Positions 1 through 13,413 of a stretch of 64,000 nucleotides of DNA are shown in pieces. Source of the stretch: Platynereis dumerilii (taxonomy: Eukaryota > Annelida > Polychaeta > Phyllodocida > Nereididae); the NCBI GenBank assembly GCA_026936325.1, contig JAPTHN010000001.1:5592560-5656559 (forward strand), in the 5' to 3' direction. The stretch's first letter is position 1; each line of letters opens with the position of its first letter. Both the position numbers and the translations under genes were made by a program. A model generated the notes under the pieces. The model saw only the letters and a program-made list of their open reading frames with translations, was not told the DNA's origin and ran no database searches.

Positions 1-2260
1 CATCTGTTCATTACTGGTGCCTCTGATGGTAGAGTAGACATTAAGTTGCGGTATGAGACTATTCAAAAGTCTTATTTTGGGTCCTTTGACAAGTCCAAGT
101 TTATTTCTGTCTTTGGTTAATTAATAATCGGGAAAAATCTTATATTTGTGAGGTGTTATGATAAGACATATAACTTGGGTATACATTGCCAAGACCTTGA
201 TAAGCAAGAACTATTCATCTTGAATAACACATTCATTTACACTTCTGATATAGGCACACATTACACAAGCGACAACCCTTATAACACAAAACAAGCCCGG
301 AATTGTTGTTGTTGCTGCCTCAATTCAAAGCCCTGATAGGCACTTACCCAGGAAAGCCTACTGACGCCTCCTGTCGCTGACATGTGAACCCAAATATCAC
401 TGATTAATTCAAACAAATGACAATGCACATTGACCAGGTGACCGAAATAAGAGCCTTACATAAATGCATTTTGGTTAAGTTGAGAATTTGGTGTGGGCAT
501 TCTGAGTATTCTGTCAGCAAATAAATGTGGCTTAGAATATATGCATATGCAATTATGCATGTATACCAAAAGCATGAAAGTGGCAATCTGTAAATTTGTT
601 TCAAACTTTTCCAGAATCTTGTATGTCTGGCATGGCAAACATAAATCCTACATATTTTTATAACATGAGGCAAATCAATCTCAAAGAGACAACATGTTGT
701 TCCAAGTTCACATGCAATTTTTCCTGCAGGGAAGAACCATCAATTCTGTACACAAGGTAATGTATTAAAGTTGCTAATGAACCAACTTCATAATGAACAT
801 GGTTACTTGTTTGCACACATTTCCATAGCTTGCCTTGATTTTTTTTCCAACTTATTTTCTTCAGTATATAGCAAATAAACTGACAGAAGTTTGGAATCAT
901 CGAAATATTGCCTTATAATTCTAACAACACATAATTAGTATGGCATTGAATGATTAATTTGAAACTTGGCCAATGTCAAAAGTGCTTAATAATTCTATAT
1001 ATACAGAAAACGGCTCTGAAGATGATTGGTCTATTTATTATGTTTTAATGCACCTAGAAAAAACAACAACATTACCATGATGCATGGAATTAACACATTT
1101 TAAACCTTTTTCAATATATTCATGGAATATTTATATACCTGTACAATTTCCTGCAATTCACTTGCAAAATATATGATCATCTCATATCACTTATCTTCCC
1201 AGAAGCAGGACACATTCCAAGTCATTGCACGCCACTTCCGACATATAACACCCATATAACAGCACATAAGTCTGGAATTGTTGTGGCTGCCTCAATTCAA
1301 GCACCTTGATAGGCTCTTACCAAGCAAAGCCTGCCAAAGCTTCATGCTATAGCCCTGCGGACCCAGATATTCATTGATTAACTCTGACAAGACAACATGG
1401 GCTGACCCAGTGACAAAATCGAGTCATTTGAAAAAGCTACGCGTTCCATTACTGCCAACGAATAGATCTTTATGAAATATTGTAGGTATATCAGTTCATT
1501 GAACCCTGTGTTTGTGGTCTGTTGAGCAAGTAGAAAAGTTCATGCTGAGTTTGGCATTAGTTCCTGACCGAAATCTAAAAGCATGTCGTATGGTACTTTT
1601 TAGTGTTTTTAGAGAAAGCACTAGCTTTATAGATGGATATATATATTTTTTTTTTCTTTGGAAACAATAGATACGTTAATCAAATGTAATAATGAACAGG
1701 CTTTAGCAAAAGTTTATAAATAACATATTTTTCAATGCCAAAATCTACCTTGGTAGATCTAACACCATCAGAAAAATTAATGCAAAGTTAAATGAAAATA
1801 AAAACTTCCGAAGAAAGATAAGGTAATTCCACCTGGCAGCAGACATACTTGTTTCTCTTTGGCACTTTCAATTCAAAAGTAAAAAATGTCATTATATTTC
1901 ACTTACAAAACGTAATGCCAGAATAGCTCCAAAATATAATGTGACAGGAAGTAATCAGACTATAGTCTTACAACTGAAGGCAGTGTCACTTTGATGCAGA
2001 ATATGGCCATATTACGTATGCTCAACGGACTATTCAAGGCTTCTATCCTCCAAAGACATTTACGACCTTGACTTGTCTCTTTTATGTATAACTTTCCTGT
2101 GTACATTTTCAAATTGAGCTTGGCAAGGATACTACAAAAGAATTCTTAGTGTATGCCGGATTTCAATTTCACTGGCTTTTTTTTACAAGTGTACTGTAAA
2201 CTTTGTGTCTAAACCTTCACATATCCTTGAAACTGCAATCGTGTGGAATTGAACCAGGGG
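1..2260. repeat. Local segmental duplication D1, copy 1
   Basis: This AT-rich non-coding block recurs, diverged, at 4080-5570 and 5990-7900. Landmarks: position 3 (CTGTTCATTACTGGTG) recurs near 4448 and more weakly near 6008. A segment beginning CTGATAGGCACTTACC near 334 recurs near 4830 and 6238. The part at 1140-1420 matches 6855-7100, and 1860-2160 matches 7570-7880. The conserved segment around 'tgataggctcttacc' also occurs near 10960 and 20255, so it belongs to a wider family. No coding capacity was recognised. The left edge runs out of the window. Confidence 0.6.
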
Positions 2261-2562
2261 CTGATATTAAAAGTCTATATATATTTTTTTTTCTGAATTG
2301 ATTTTCGCACATTTTGGCATTTATGTTCTTACTACTACAGTAATACATTTAGACTGTAAATTGAGCTTCATGTTGTTTTTATGCATTTCCTTAATGTTTG
2401 CATTGGTTCCAATATTTTAAGACAAAGAGGATAATTTTATATTTTGTAAATAAAAAGTGGTCATGAACATGATTCTACGATACCCTCCCATCTCTGCGTG
2501 ATCAGAATAAATTTTTTTTCACGCCTCGGCACCACTAGCGGCCTTTGAATTGTAAAAAATTT

Positions 2563-3030
2563 GCTTTTGATTGATTGATTGATTTATTCGGAATCACACA
2601 CAGTCATACACTTCCATTCACACAAAATAATATGAAGGGATGAGTGAAGGTGATCCCGGGATGACACACTAAAGTCTACTGCATGACTTATTTCCAGTGC
2701 AGTTCCTGGGTGGTGAGGAGAAACATGATGGCGTTATTGAAGAATGATTAATGTGATGAGATGGAAAATAAATATTATAAATATGATGTAAATAGATAAA
2801 TAAATAATACAGAAAAATAAAGAGACAGTAGAGTAAGTTACATAAAAATAAATTCATTAGCCTCTTCAGCCCGAGTTTGTGTTCTCAGGTGAGCCTTCAG
2901 TTTCCGCTTAAAAGTGTCTTTGGATTGAATGGCTTTTAGGGTCTGAGGCAAATTGTTCCAAAGTTTTACTCCTTGGTAGGAGAAATTGCTGATAGCCATA
3001 CCCTGGGGTCTGTACAAAAAGAAATTGTGC
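2563..3030 (-). mobile_element. 5'-truncated LINE (CR1/L2-like), reverse transcriptase C-terminus and 3' UTR
   Basis: Read on the minus strand from about 3025, the sequence encodes SYQGVKLWNNLPQTL followed by a basic KRKLKAHLRTQTR stretch and a stop near 2840. This is the hallmark C-terminal tail of CR1/L2/Rex1-type LINE reverse transcriptases. An AT-rich 3' UTR and a terminal (ATCA)n/(TTGA)n microsatellite tail at 2567-2585 follow; such tails are typical of this LINE group. An in-frame stop lies just upstream of the recognisable part, so this is a dead 5'-truncated copy. The clade is inferred from motif style only. Confidence 0.8.
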
Positions 3031-4079
3031 TATTCATTACAATAGAAAAATAATTGTTTCCACTCTTTTAAAGTTCTAGCCTAATGTCTGAAAATGCATG
3101 CAAAATCTGAATGAGCCAATGCTTACCACTTTATAAAATTACCAACAAAAAAGTAGTGATGGAAAGAGAAAACAATGTCACAAGAGTGACAAAAAGGATA
3201 GAGCAAAACAATGTGCTCAAAATGGCAAGATACTCAATCTGTGAATATATGCTAATTCCACAGTCTTATGAAATCTAGTTTTTCAATGCCTATCCTCAGA
3301 AGATTAGTGACACAAATACAGAGAAACATATGGTTTTACTGGTTTGATTTCTATTGTCCAGGCCATCAGTATTCAAAGCATAAGAAGGCGTACAGTCATG
3401 ATAGTGTCTTTAGTTTTGTATTCTCTTTAAAAAAACGTATCCAGTGCCCAAGGATGACATTAAATTATGTTTTCAGGCGTGCACTGTATAATGGCTGATA
3501 TATAACTTAAGGTGTCAGACACAAAAGTAAAGTAAGACAGAAATTTCTTAATATGTAAAAATGTCAATACATGTAAATTCCATTTGAGTTCAGAACCTTA
3601 CAACTGTGCGTCAGACCACAAAACGATGCAGCAAGGTTATGTAGCATAATCTTCTCTGATGTTCTCTTGGTATATTTCTGAGATTCAAGCTGGATAAATT
3701 TGCCAATGGTTTTAGACTGTGTCATATTGAATTTTCCGGTTTCTTGGAAGACAACAAGGAAACTCGTCTATAACAGTCAGGCTAACCTAAGAAAGTGTTA
3801 GAACATGTGACATAACTATTTAATCTAGACTCCAGGATATCTTATTGAAATCATGAAAAAAAGACATTTGGATTCTATATATAGCCTACAAACACTGGAA
3901 GATCTGGAAATAGAGGCAAAAGAGCCTGCTTCCAGAAACTCTAAAGCTAAAGCTAAAGAGTTCATACAATCTGTATTATCCTTTACGAACATGCAAATTT
4001 CTCGAAAGTATCCCGTAACAAAAGAAAATAAAGCATGTTTGCCATTTATGTACTCTTTTCATTTTTATTCTCTCTAAAG
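3031..4079. other. Unassigned AT-rich sequence
   Basis: No gene, repeat family or mobile element was recognised. A 74-codon open stretch at 3853-4077 has no recognisable domain and no flanking splice signals strong enough to call. Confidence 0.4.
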
Positions 4080-5570
4080 TCTAGAGTCTTTTGTCTTGAA
4101 GTATGTTTCAAGCAGCATGTTATCTTAAAAATGATGATAAAAGAGGTCTATAGCTCCTTATGAATTGTTATGCTAATGATTGAAAGCTGTTGTCTTATCT
4201 TCTGATAGCTTACGGCTTATAAAGTACACCTTTTCTTAAATAAGCTCCTATAGTTCTACTTCCTATATGATGGCGCAAATAGTGCAGTGTATTTGTACGA
4301 TACTCAGCTATTTATTACCATCCCTAAATCAACAACAGACACCAAATGCTTCTGGCTGGCTGCACATTCCCTGACCAAAATTATGGGGAACTGGAACAAT
4401 ACAAAAGAGTTTCTCTTGGCCAAAGTCAATACTGCAAGATAAGTGTATCTGTTCATTACTGGTGCTGCATGGTAACTTTGCTGAATGTTGTTACTGCAAT
4501 TAAAAAAATTATCAGTTTCTGCAAAATGATGGTTAAATGTAGGAAATGCACTTCCTGTGATTGGCAGAGGCACTGAAATACTTTGCATAAAACTTATTTG
4601 AATATTATAAAAATACCTGCTGACGCAAGTGCTACCCTCGACCACAGATGCTGCTGTTTCAATACAAATTTAATTGTCATCAAGTTTTAAAAAAGATGAC
4701 CTCTAAGGTCACAGAAGTAGTTCAGGGTCGTTCACGTCAGGAGGCATTGAAGGTCTTGCATTTATAAATTACCAGCCATATAGCCGCAAATGAGTCTGGA
4801 ATTGTTGACGATACCATGGAGTGGGAACCCTGATAGGCACTTACCAAAGAAAGCCTCCAGTAACTAAAGCTCGTGTCACAGATAAGTGAACCCCAAATAT
4901 CACTTATTAATTCAAACAAATAAGGATGCATGTTGACCTGGTGACCAAAGCAAGTGCCACATGAAAAGGCATTATAATTTCACATAAATGACGTAATTGT
5001 GTTGTCTGCATTTGAAATATGACATGACTGAGTGATTTTTGGCATGTACCATGAAAAAGGACAATTGTTTTCCTTGTGGATGGATGATTGTGGTTTATAT
5101 CTTGGATTTATATACAGGAAAGACGAAAAGATGTCTCCTATACCATACCCAAAAGCAAGGAAGAGGCAATTTGTGAAGATGTTTATAACTTTCTAAGCAG
5201 CTTGTTTGTCTGGCATAGCAAACATAAATCCCATTTATTTCCAGAAATGAGAAACACCAATCTCAAAGAGACATGTTGTTGCAAGGTGCAGACCTAATTT
5301 TTCCTACTGGGGAAATTCATCAACTCTTAGCCGAAGGAAATGTATTAAATTGGCTTCTAACCATCCAACTCCATAATGACCACAGATTTGATCTTGTTGT
5401 CACACATTTCCAAAGTCTTGAGCTGACTCAGTACTTCTGAAGAAGATTATAATTAACAATTATAATTAAAGGAACATTTCTATCCAATTCTGTAGGCACA
5501 TGACATTCATTGACTATAATAGCATACATGTAGAGAGTACATTTCGCTCAAGTATGCAATGAGAAAAAAA
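4080..5570. repeat. Local segmental duplication D1, copy 2
   Basis: The block starts with a segment shared with copy 3: 'agcatgttatcttaaaaatg' near 4112 and near 5650. It then runs through the landmarks of copy 1 ('ctgttcattactggtg', 'ccctgatagg', 'tattaattcaaacaaat'). It is diverged by many substitutions and small indels, which suggests an old duplication. No coding capacity was recognised. Confidence 0.6.
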
Positions 5571-7900
5571 AACACATTTGCCATTTATGTACTCTTTTAG
5601 TTTTTATACTCCCATAAGACTAGTCTTTTGTCATGAAATATGTTTCAAGAAGCATGTTATCTTAAAAATGATGATAAAAGAGGTCCATAGCTTCTTATAA
5701 ATTGTTATGCTAATGGCTTGAAGCTGTTGTCTTATCCTCTTACGGCTTATGGCTTATGAATAAAGTACTCCTTTTTTAAATACAGCCCAAAATACTGTAA
5801 GCTCCTATTGTTTTACTTCCTACATACCATGTTTGGTACAAATAGTGCAGTGTTTTTGTATGATACTCAGCTATTTATTACCTTCCTTAAATCAACAACA
5901 GGCTCCAAATACTCCTGCCTGGCTAAACATCCACTGACCAAAATTATGGTGGAACAAGAACAAAGCAGTTTCTCCAGGCCAATATCAATACTGCGAGACA
6001 ACTGCATCTCTTTCATTACTCGTGATGTACAGTTATATTCCTGAATTCTGTTAAAGACATTATGTTTTCAGTTACTGCAATGCCATAATTTTATACATCT
6101 GGATAAATTGCGAAGACATTGCATATACCGGCCATTCTTTTATGGTAGCACAACAATTCTCATTTCTGACATACACAAGTTACAACCCCTAAACAGCAAA
6201 TGAGTCTAGAATTGTTGTTGCTGCCTCAATTCAAAGCCCTGATAGGCACTTACCAAGGAAAGCATACTGAAGCCTCTTGTCATTAACATGTGGACCCGAA
6301 ATATTACTGATTAATTCAAACAAATGAAAATGGGCGTTGACCTTGTGACCAAATCAGAAGCCATGTATAAAGGCATTTTCATATCATGCGAAATGTGTTG
6401 CCGTCATTTACACATGATTTTAGGTGATTTTTGGCGAATATATAAAAATATAATTTGTTCTGCAGGATGTTTATGTAAAGCAATTACCGGGCCTAATGAG
6501 ATGAGAGAATTGGTTTAAAGCAGACAAAATTGGAGGGAAGTGAGTAAAGAATTCACTTGTATATGTCTTAACTCCAACACTGTATATTACTTCCTTGATC
6601 ATAAGATAACTCTCCATGATTCAGTAAATTCTTGAGATCTTCCACCAATGTATATTTTACATTGTATTCTTTTTACAGTGTCAACAGCTTTCGAAAGAAA
6701 GTTGTTGATGAAAATAACTTGAGGCTTGCCTTTTAAAAGTAATTAGCACATTGAGTTATTTTCAACTGCTTCTTCTTTTTATTATGTAGCAAAATATATG
6801 GATCTAAGAATTTTAGTCTTTGCACAATGTAATTGTAATGTATTTGAAAATGTCACAGCACAGCTCTATAATTTTGCTAAAACGTACTTATTTAGCATCA
6901 TGGTCAAAGATTTTCTCAAAAGCAGGAAACATTCTAAGTCACTGCACGCCACTTTCGACATACAGCACCCAAAAACCAGCACATAAGTCTTGTGACTGCC
7001 TCAAGTAAAGCACTTTGATAGGCTCTTACCAAGCAAACCAGATAAAGTCTCTTGTCATTGCTTGGCGAACCCAAATATTCAGTGACTTGGAATGTTTCCT
7101 GCTTTTGAGAAAATAAATGATATCGCATTATCTTATTTTGCAAGCAAAAACAAAATTAATTTTCCCGGTGGGTAAAATTATCAATGACAATCTTATTCAA
7201 TAATTAAATCACGTATGACAACATTACCTGAACTGGTGAAATCAAGAGCCATTTGAAAATCATACACTTTTTACCCCAGCAAATATGAATAACATATGGG
7301 CTTGATTTAACAGTCCATGGAATACTGTTTCGTCCTTTCGTTGTGTATTCTAGCAGTTGTTTTTCCAGAGAAGCTTGTATTATGGAAGCATTATATGATA
7401 GCAAACTGCTTACAAAATATTTTGAAAATAAAATTATTGAATTTCGTACGTTGAGGAAGTGGATAACATAAATATATCAAAGAAAAAATGTTGTCCCCTT
7501 GTGTTCGGAAGAAAGACAGCATGTTAATTCCATCAGCCAGAAGAAATATAATATCAGATTCTGTTGTTCTTTGGTGCATTCAATTAGAAAGTAAAAACGA
7601 CATTATATTTTTGTTCTGCTCAGTTTCACTAACATAACAATGAAGCCTGAGAAGCATAGACATATATATGAAACAGGAAATAATCAGACAAAGGTCTGAC
7701 AACTGAAGGCAAAGTAATTTTCCTGTAAAAAAAGTCTATATGATGCTTGTTCAATGGACTGTTCAAGGATCCAGTTTCAAAATACATTTACAACCTTGAC
7801 TTGTCCCTTTCCAACATGACTCCCATGTATACATTATCAAATTGATCTTGGCAAGGATACTACAAAGGATCCTTCATCATATGCCTAAAAATGATATTTC
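5571..7900. repeat. Local segmental duplication D1, copy 3
   Basis: The first half parallels 4080-5570 and the second half (6855-7900) parallels 1140-2260, so this copy spans the full extent of the duplicated unit. No coding capacity was recognised. Confidence 0.6.
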
Positions 7901-9190
7901 ACCTGACTGACAAACCAGTCTGCTAAAGGCAGGCGAGAGGAGCGAGGCTGCAGAGTGACAAAATTCACGTCGAATTGGCTTCAAGATCGCTGGGATAGCT
8001 GCGTTTCAGGTCCGCGCTCAGCATAACTGAGCAGAAATGTGCTGGGCTGCCTCAGAAACGCATGTAAGTGAGGACATGAAATAGAACACCACCAATGTAA
8101 TGTTGCACCCTGTTGGTTCACTTCAACTTAAAATTACAGCCGACGAATGACAAGTGCCTACAAAATTACACTGGCATGTTTTTTGTGAGGTCATATCCAA
8201 TCCAAGCTATTCTCTATGACTCATAATAATTACTGAGGTCATATCCTATACTTTCAATGCTCTCAAAACATGTCACCCAGTGTATCACATCACTCTTTAA
8301 TGAGGTCAAAAGTTACACTAGGCCCAATTGACACTTCATTTCAGTGCAATACATAGAGCCTGTTGTGAGGTCATTGCTGGCCACAAACAGCTGAACGTTA
8401 TTACTCATTATCCTTTGACTGCAAGTATATAATTTATATATATTGTGTACCAAGACAAAGACATCTATCCTTTAAACTGCATGTGCAATCAAACCAGAAG
8501 TCGATGTCAATAATCTGAGATGCTGTTTTCTGAAAATGATCTTCATGAAGATTGTACTCAGTCATCACTCATTATCATTTCTACAAAATGAGTACTGAAA
8601 ACATGACCAAAAGTCGTAGGATAAGCTTACTGTTTTTTTAAAAATCAATCTTGTTTAAACATATTGTAATGAATAATGGCTAGACAAAAATAATATTGTT
8701 TCATGAAAAGTACCTATGCATGTGATATTTTCTTGATATCATTTTTCCTCTTTCAAGAACAATATAAAGACACAGAAAATCAATTCACATGCAATCCAGT
8801 GATTCCATGTCAAATCAGCTCTGTGATTCCGAACAACCACAATATCCAGTCATCAGTCAAATACTAAAATAACATATCCATGGCGAATTTAACATCAATT
8901 TATTCTGTCAAAATCTAAAAATCGCTATTTCACATCCAAAACCATGAAATTTGTGAAGTTTCAGAGAATCGTATATTTTTCTTGTGCCAACATAGTTCGA
9001 TTTTGTCCACAAATTTAGAGATAGCAACTCAAAGAAACATCCGAAATCACATTGGGATTTCTATTACGACAGTCCAAAGATAATTTTGCTTGGCTGCCCA
9101 GGATTTATACCATGCACCAGTGGAAAGATGTGAAACTTTTCGTAAAAAATGTAAATCTATACATTATTGATCTTTCTAAACTCAATACAT
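7901..9190. other. Unassigned; GC-richer island then AT-rich sequence
   Basis: Positions 7905-8090 are visibly GC-richer than the surroundings and contain a short inverted repeat (AGCATAACTGAGCAGAAATG followed by tgct). The rest is AT-rich and unremarkable. No gene, splice signal or known repeat was recognised. Confidence 0.35.
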
Positions 9191-9237
9191 CAATTTGTTA
9201 ACATGCATGTTTTCCCCAGGAAAAGAATGCTAATCTA

Positions 9238-9385
9238 CCCTCTAAAAAATGTCGGGACAAAACTGGTTTTTTAAATGGAAAACGTTTTTTTGAAAAACCA
9301 AACTTCCATGCAAAAACCAATATGGATTTTTCAAAAAACCATTTTGGGTTTAAAAATAACAGTTTGTCCTGAAATTTTCAAAGGG
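9238..9385. mobile_element. MITE with TA target duplication (Tc1/mariner-type)
   Basis: A 148-bp element whose ends are inverted: left CCCTCTAAAAAATGTCGGGA, right (reverse complement) CCCTTTGAAAATTTCAGGAC. It is flanked by TA at 9236-9237 and 9386-9387. The interior is a diverged hairpin of runs related to GGTTTTTTAAATGG. The paralogous position in duplication copy 2 (about 18500) lacks the element, so an empty site supports the boundaries. Non-autonomous; assignment to Tc1/mariner rests on the TA duplication only. Confidence 0.7.
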
Positions 9386-9999
9386 TAAACTGTATGGTAT
9401 GACACCGACATAGACGATGCCTCCTCAGTATCGAAAAGCAAACATGGTACATATCTTGCCACTTATATGATGAGCAAATACATGAATGACAAATGATGAT
9501 ACATCAGCGGAAAATTAAAAGCCTAAATCTTTTGCTCTACTTCAACACTGCATCTGTAAAACCTATTCTCCACCAAGCTCCTCCATCATGGACTTCTTTT
9601 CAGCAGCATCACACAGATATTCAAGATTAAACATCTGTCAATGCACAAGTTTGGCAAGAAAAACTGGCTAGAAAAACCATACTTTCATCTTTTGCTGAAA
9701 TGAATGATGCAAGTTCTGGAACATTTGGAGCAATCAGGTCCATTCATAATGTATTGCCTTACTCGTACAATGTACCCATTGATGATCATTCATCACCAGC
9801 TTTGTTTTTACACCTTTGAAGTGTCACTGATGCACACTTTAATGAGCAAGGCTAAATGTTCAACAGCATGAACAATTTAAGGCAACACCAAAAGCATTTG
9901 CATTTATTTCTGTGTTTCTTGATGATTTTCTTGTATCTGAAGCCTTCCTACAGCTGCGGGTGGATGAATTTGGTTTTCCGTCCTGTAATTATGCAATTG

Positions 10000-10155
10000 A
10001 AAAGCTAATTTGGACAGCAGGATGACATGGTAATGTGGTGAAGTATGATTGAAACAGCCAAAAACATAGGCCCAGGTGACCCGGCAAATGCTGGATTCGA
10101 ACCCTGGATCCAGCGATTTGCAGTCCAGCATGCTACTGCAAAAACAACCCTCTCT
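10000..10155 (-). mobile_element. tRNA-derived SINE, copy 1
   Basis: On the minus strand a Pol III B box (GGTTCGAATCC) lies at 10093-10103. Downstream is a tail shared with the copies at 10388, 19454 and 32469, containing GCCGGGTCACC-like and CCTTCACC-like segments and ending TCCTGTCCTAATTAGC-like. The A-box region is degraded. Its paralogue in duplication copy 2 is at 19454-19600, so it inserted before the D2 duplication. Confidence 0.75.
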
Positions 10156-10387
10156 CCACCTTACAGCTGTGGAATTAGGTGTGATAAATACCAATCCAAT
10201 CCTTCAGTTTCAATGATTACTCACATCAGGTAAATTAGGTAATAAGTGTCCCATAATTGCTATGTTATCAGAATAAGTCATTGAATGAGTCATGTCACTC
10301 ACCAGGAAGGTCAAGTGTCTCCAAATAACAGACTGATAACTCATTTTAAAGTAAAAGATTGGATAGTTGTTACATTATTAATGTCTA

Positions 10388-10600
10388 GGGTTGGTCTAGT
10401 GGTAGCATGCTAGGCTGCCAATCGCTGGGTCCCGGGTTCGAATCCAGCTCTTGCCGGGTCACCAGGGCGTATGTTGGAAGGCGGTTCCCACCATCCTTCA
10501 CCTCGTTGCTGTGTTCTCCTGTCTTAATTAGCCTACTGAGTGCACATATACAGGACATAAAGCCCCGCTGCCCCAGTCATCCATCCATCTACCATCTCAT
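10388..10600 (+). mobile_element. tRNA-derived SINE, copy 2 (best preserved promoter)
   Basis: The tRNA-like head has an A box TGGTCTAGTGG at 10392-10402 (matches TRGYNNARNNG) and a B box GGTTCGAATCC at 10435-10445. The tRNA-unrelated body holds GCCGGGTCACC and CCTTCACC segments and TCCTGTCTTAATTAGCC. The corresponding position in duplication copy 2 (about 19840) lacks it, so it inserted after the D2 duplication or was lost from copy 2. It is not a functional tRNA gene: the acceptor-stem pairing is not maintained. Confidence 0.8.
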
Positions 10601-11789
10601 CAGTCAAATAGCCTTATAGGATTTTTTATTCCATTTTTTAGGTGAACATCTACAAATTTTCTGAACATTGTACTTTTACACTTCATTGTACAACCCAAGA
10701 CTCTAAAGACTCTGTATATATTATGAAATTTATCCACTTCAGCAAAAACAACCCTTTAATTTCTTGTAAAAAAAATTGAAAAACTGGCGGGGTGATAATT
10801 TTTAAAACAAAAAAATCAACACAAAACAAAATCCATTTTTAATTTGACAACGCTACCATACATGGTAACCAGCTTTTGACTTTTCCCTGCACAGAGCAGA
10901 TACAGAAGGACTTACATTGTCAGTGGACCACTGATGTTGTGGCTACTCTATGCAAGAACCCTGATAGGCTCTTACCCGGTAAAGCCTGCCAAAGCCTCTT
11001 GTCACTGATAGGCGAACCCAAATATTCACTGATTAATTCAGACAAATGACAATGTGCGTTGACCCTGTACGCCATTTCATGAGGTATATTAGCTGCTTAG
11101 ATTCACCCATTAAATAGACCCTGTTCAATAGTGTTCATGTTACTGATAACTGAGAATAGTAAATCTATTGCCATTTCCTAATTCGCATATAGGGCCAAAT
11201 TATAGAATTTTTATAGAACTTCACAACAAAAAAACAATTTTAAGTTCTTGTTCTGCAAAGTTCTAAGAAATTATTCAAATTATGACAATTTGATTGATAA
11301 GCGAAATGGTATTCAAAATTCCTGCAAACAGTACTCATATAACTGATTTGAGAACAACCGCATGCTGTCAAACACATTTCCAAAGTTTTATCTTTTCTTT
11401 ATTAACGGAGTACTTGATCTGGAGAACTAGGCTATCTAATTTTTGGGATCTATCATGCCCAGGGCAGAAAGAAGTATAAGAGACTGTTGATTTGATGTAT
11501 GGATTTTTAAAAGCAGCTTGGCAACTTCCAGACATGTCCATGCAAGCCTTGCTCACTCAATGTTTCTTCAATGACCTGTCCAAGTTTGTAATTACCAGAA
11601 GACCTTGGAATGCCTCTTTGTTGCATATTTTAAAACTTGAAATGCGGGCTCTGCCACAAACAAGCATATAAAAAAAATTTTTTTGGTAATCAAAATTACT
11701 GATCATATGAGTTGATTTTCAGCAATTGGAGAATACTTAACCAAGGATCAAAACACACCATCTACTGCACTGTCGATGCTGTCATACGT

Positions 11790-12010
11790 TCAACAATGTG
11801 TCAGGACAAAATTTGTTTTTCAAATACAGAATGGTTTGAAACACCATGGTTGTTTTCTGCATAGTTCTGCATAGCAGTTGCAATTTTCCCAAAAACCTGC
11901 AGCATTCATAGCCGATCATTGTTCATGACAACGTAGCTGAACAGTATTTACACAAACCCAAATAGGAATAATCCAGAAACAAATCAGGGTTTTTGTATGA
12001 GCTTTATTTT
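11790..12010. repeat. Interspersed repeat family R, copy 1
   Basis: Shares an ordered set of segments with 12998-13225 and 21545-21760: a GTCAGGACAAA-like start, then GGTTTTTCAAA-like, CCATGGTTG, CTGCAGCATTCAT, CAAACCAAA-like and TATGAGCTTTATTTTTA. The first segment resembles the end of the TA-flanked MITE at 9238, so the family may be related to it. No coding capacity. Confidence 0.5.
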
Positions 12011-12124
12011 TATTACAAGGTCCCATCATGGTCCCATAAACAGCTACGATTATTATTTTATTGAATTTTTTAAATATACCGCGTAAACAAGTCATTCTGC
12101 TTAAGTCAAAGTTGAACTGTGTGA

Positions 12125-12290
12125 TATGGCGAATTTAAGGTTTCATTTGTAATGTACATGTAGTACAGATATATTTGGACAGATAGATTTGGACTGATCT
12201 CTCAAATGAAATTTATATGACACATGTATCTTGATATTCCGTTGTCCAATAAAATTATATATATACATTATATAATTCACTCATCTGAAC
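12125..12290 (+). mobile_element. Short 5'-truncated LINE tail
   Basis: Ends with ATGACACATGTATCTTG, a variant AATAAA (caataaaatt) and a TATATA tail. The same ending is found on the longer LINE at 50100-50575 and on the fragment at 25024-25085. The shared 3' end in three places identifies one LINE family whose copies are mostly very short. Confidence 0.6.
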
Positions 12291-12997
12291 AGGCTTAAAC
12301 TGAAGTCAGACATCAATGTTGTTTGACCATTGTCATTCACATATTCTGTAATAATTCTTACATTGCATCATCAAGAAAGCAACCATATTGTTATCTGCAA
12401 TATGTGCATATGTTCAGCATCCTATGGAATCAGCTTGACAAACAAGAATTCCATTAATTTTTTCTATGATTCAGAACAAAGAAGGCCTGATGATGTGTGA
12501 TTTTCTCGCTTCTTTATTTTTCTTTCTGTAGCATTCATTAATTTTTCATCTCAGGAAGTAATGAAACTTTTCCATTTACCGCGTCATGTTATTACTCAAA
12601 ATGAACTTGCTATATTCCATTTCCATCAGCCTATATTTTTCGAAACTCCATTTTGACTAAATACATTAGAAAAAGCCTGAGAGTTACTAGTCTTGCTATA
12701 TATTTTTTGTCAACATAACAGACTTACAGATATAGAAATCTTGAGACAATCCATGCTTCTACATTAAGAAAGCTTTTCAGCCCTGCTGAAAAAAAAATTG
12801 GTTGTCGGTACTTATTGACTAAGTAAATATCAAATGTTATGCCTCTGCTGCTTCTCCTCGCGTGGGCAAGAGTAAATCAATTGTTCATTTTAAGTTCTAC
12901 TAAGACATGGTTTTGATAATTGAATACCATAGAGAAAAGAGAAAAAAAATTACATATGTAGTAAAAACAAAAATAGACAGATACACACAGGAGTACA

Positions 12998-13225
12998 TAA
13001 ATACACTCTAAAAAGAGTCAGGACAAACTTGGTTTTTCAAATGGTTTTTTAATAACCATGATGGTTTTGTGCATAACAATTTGGTTTTTCAACAAAACCT
13101 GCAGCATTCCTGAAAATGCAGCTGTGCAGTATTTCCACAAACCAAAATTGGAATGCTATGAAAGACAAGCAAACAAACCAATCAGAGTATTTCCATGAGG
13201 TATTTTTTGGAGCGTAGTAGTCAGT
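12998..13225. repeat. Interspersed repeat family R, copy 2
   Basis: Begins TACACTCTAAAAAGAGTCAG and carries the same ordered segments as the copies at 11790 and 21545. It is the positional counterpart of the 21545 copy within the D2 duplication. Confidence 0.5.
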
Positions 13226-13413
13226 GTACATGCAGTTGCACATTGGGAGTGCCCGGAACTGGGCTTAGAGGACTGGACTTACTGTATACATATCAGTCTA
13301 GCCATCTTTCTAAACATGGTATTCCTTTCTTATTGCAAAACATCAGCCTGTGCAGGAACTGAAAAATGTCTGCTGCAACAAAAAACGCTAAACATAATCT
13401 CTAATTGGGAATT

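Noticed and set aside
10388-10460. tRNA gene
   Set aside because: A and B boxes are present but stem pairing is not maintained and a SINE body follows; part of a repeat family.
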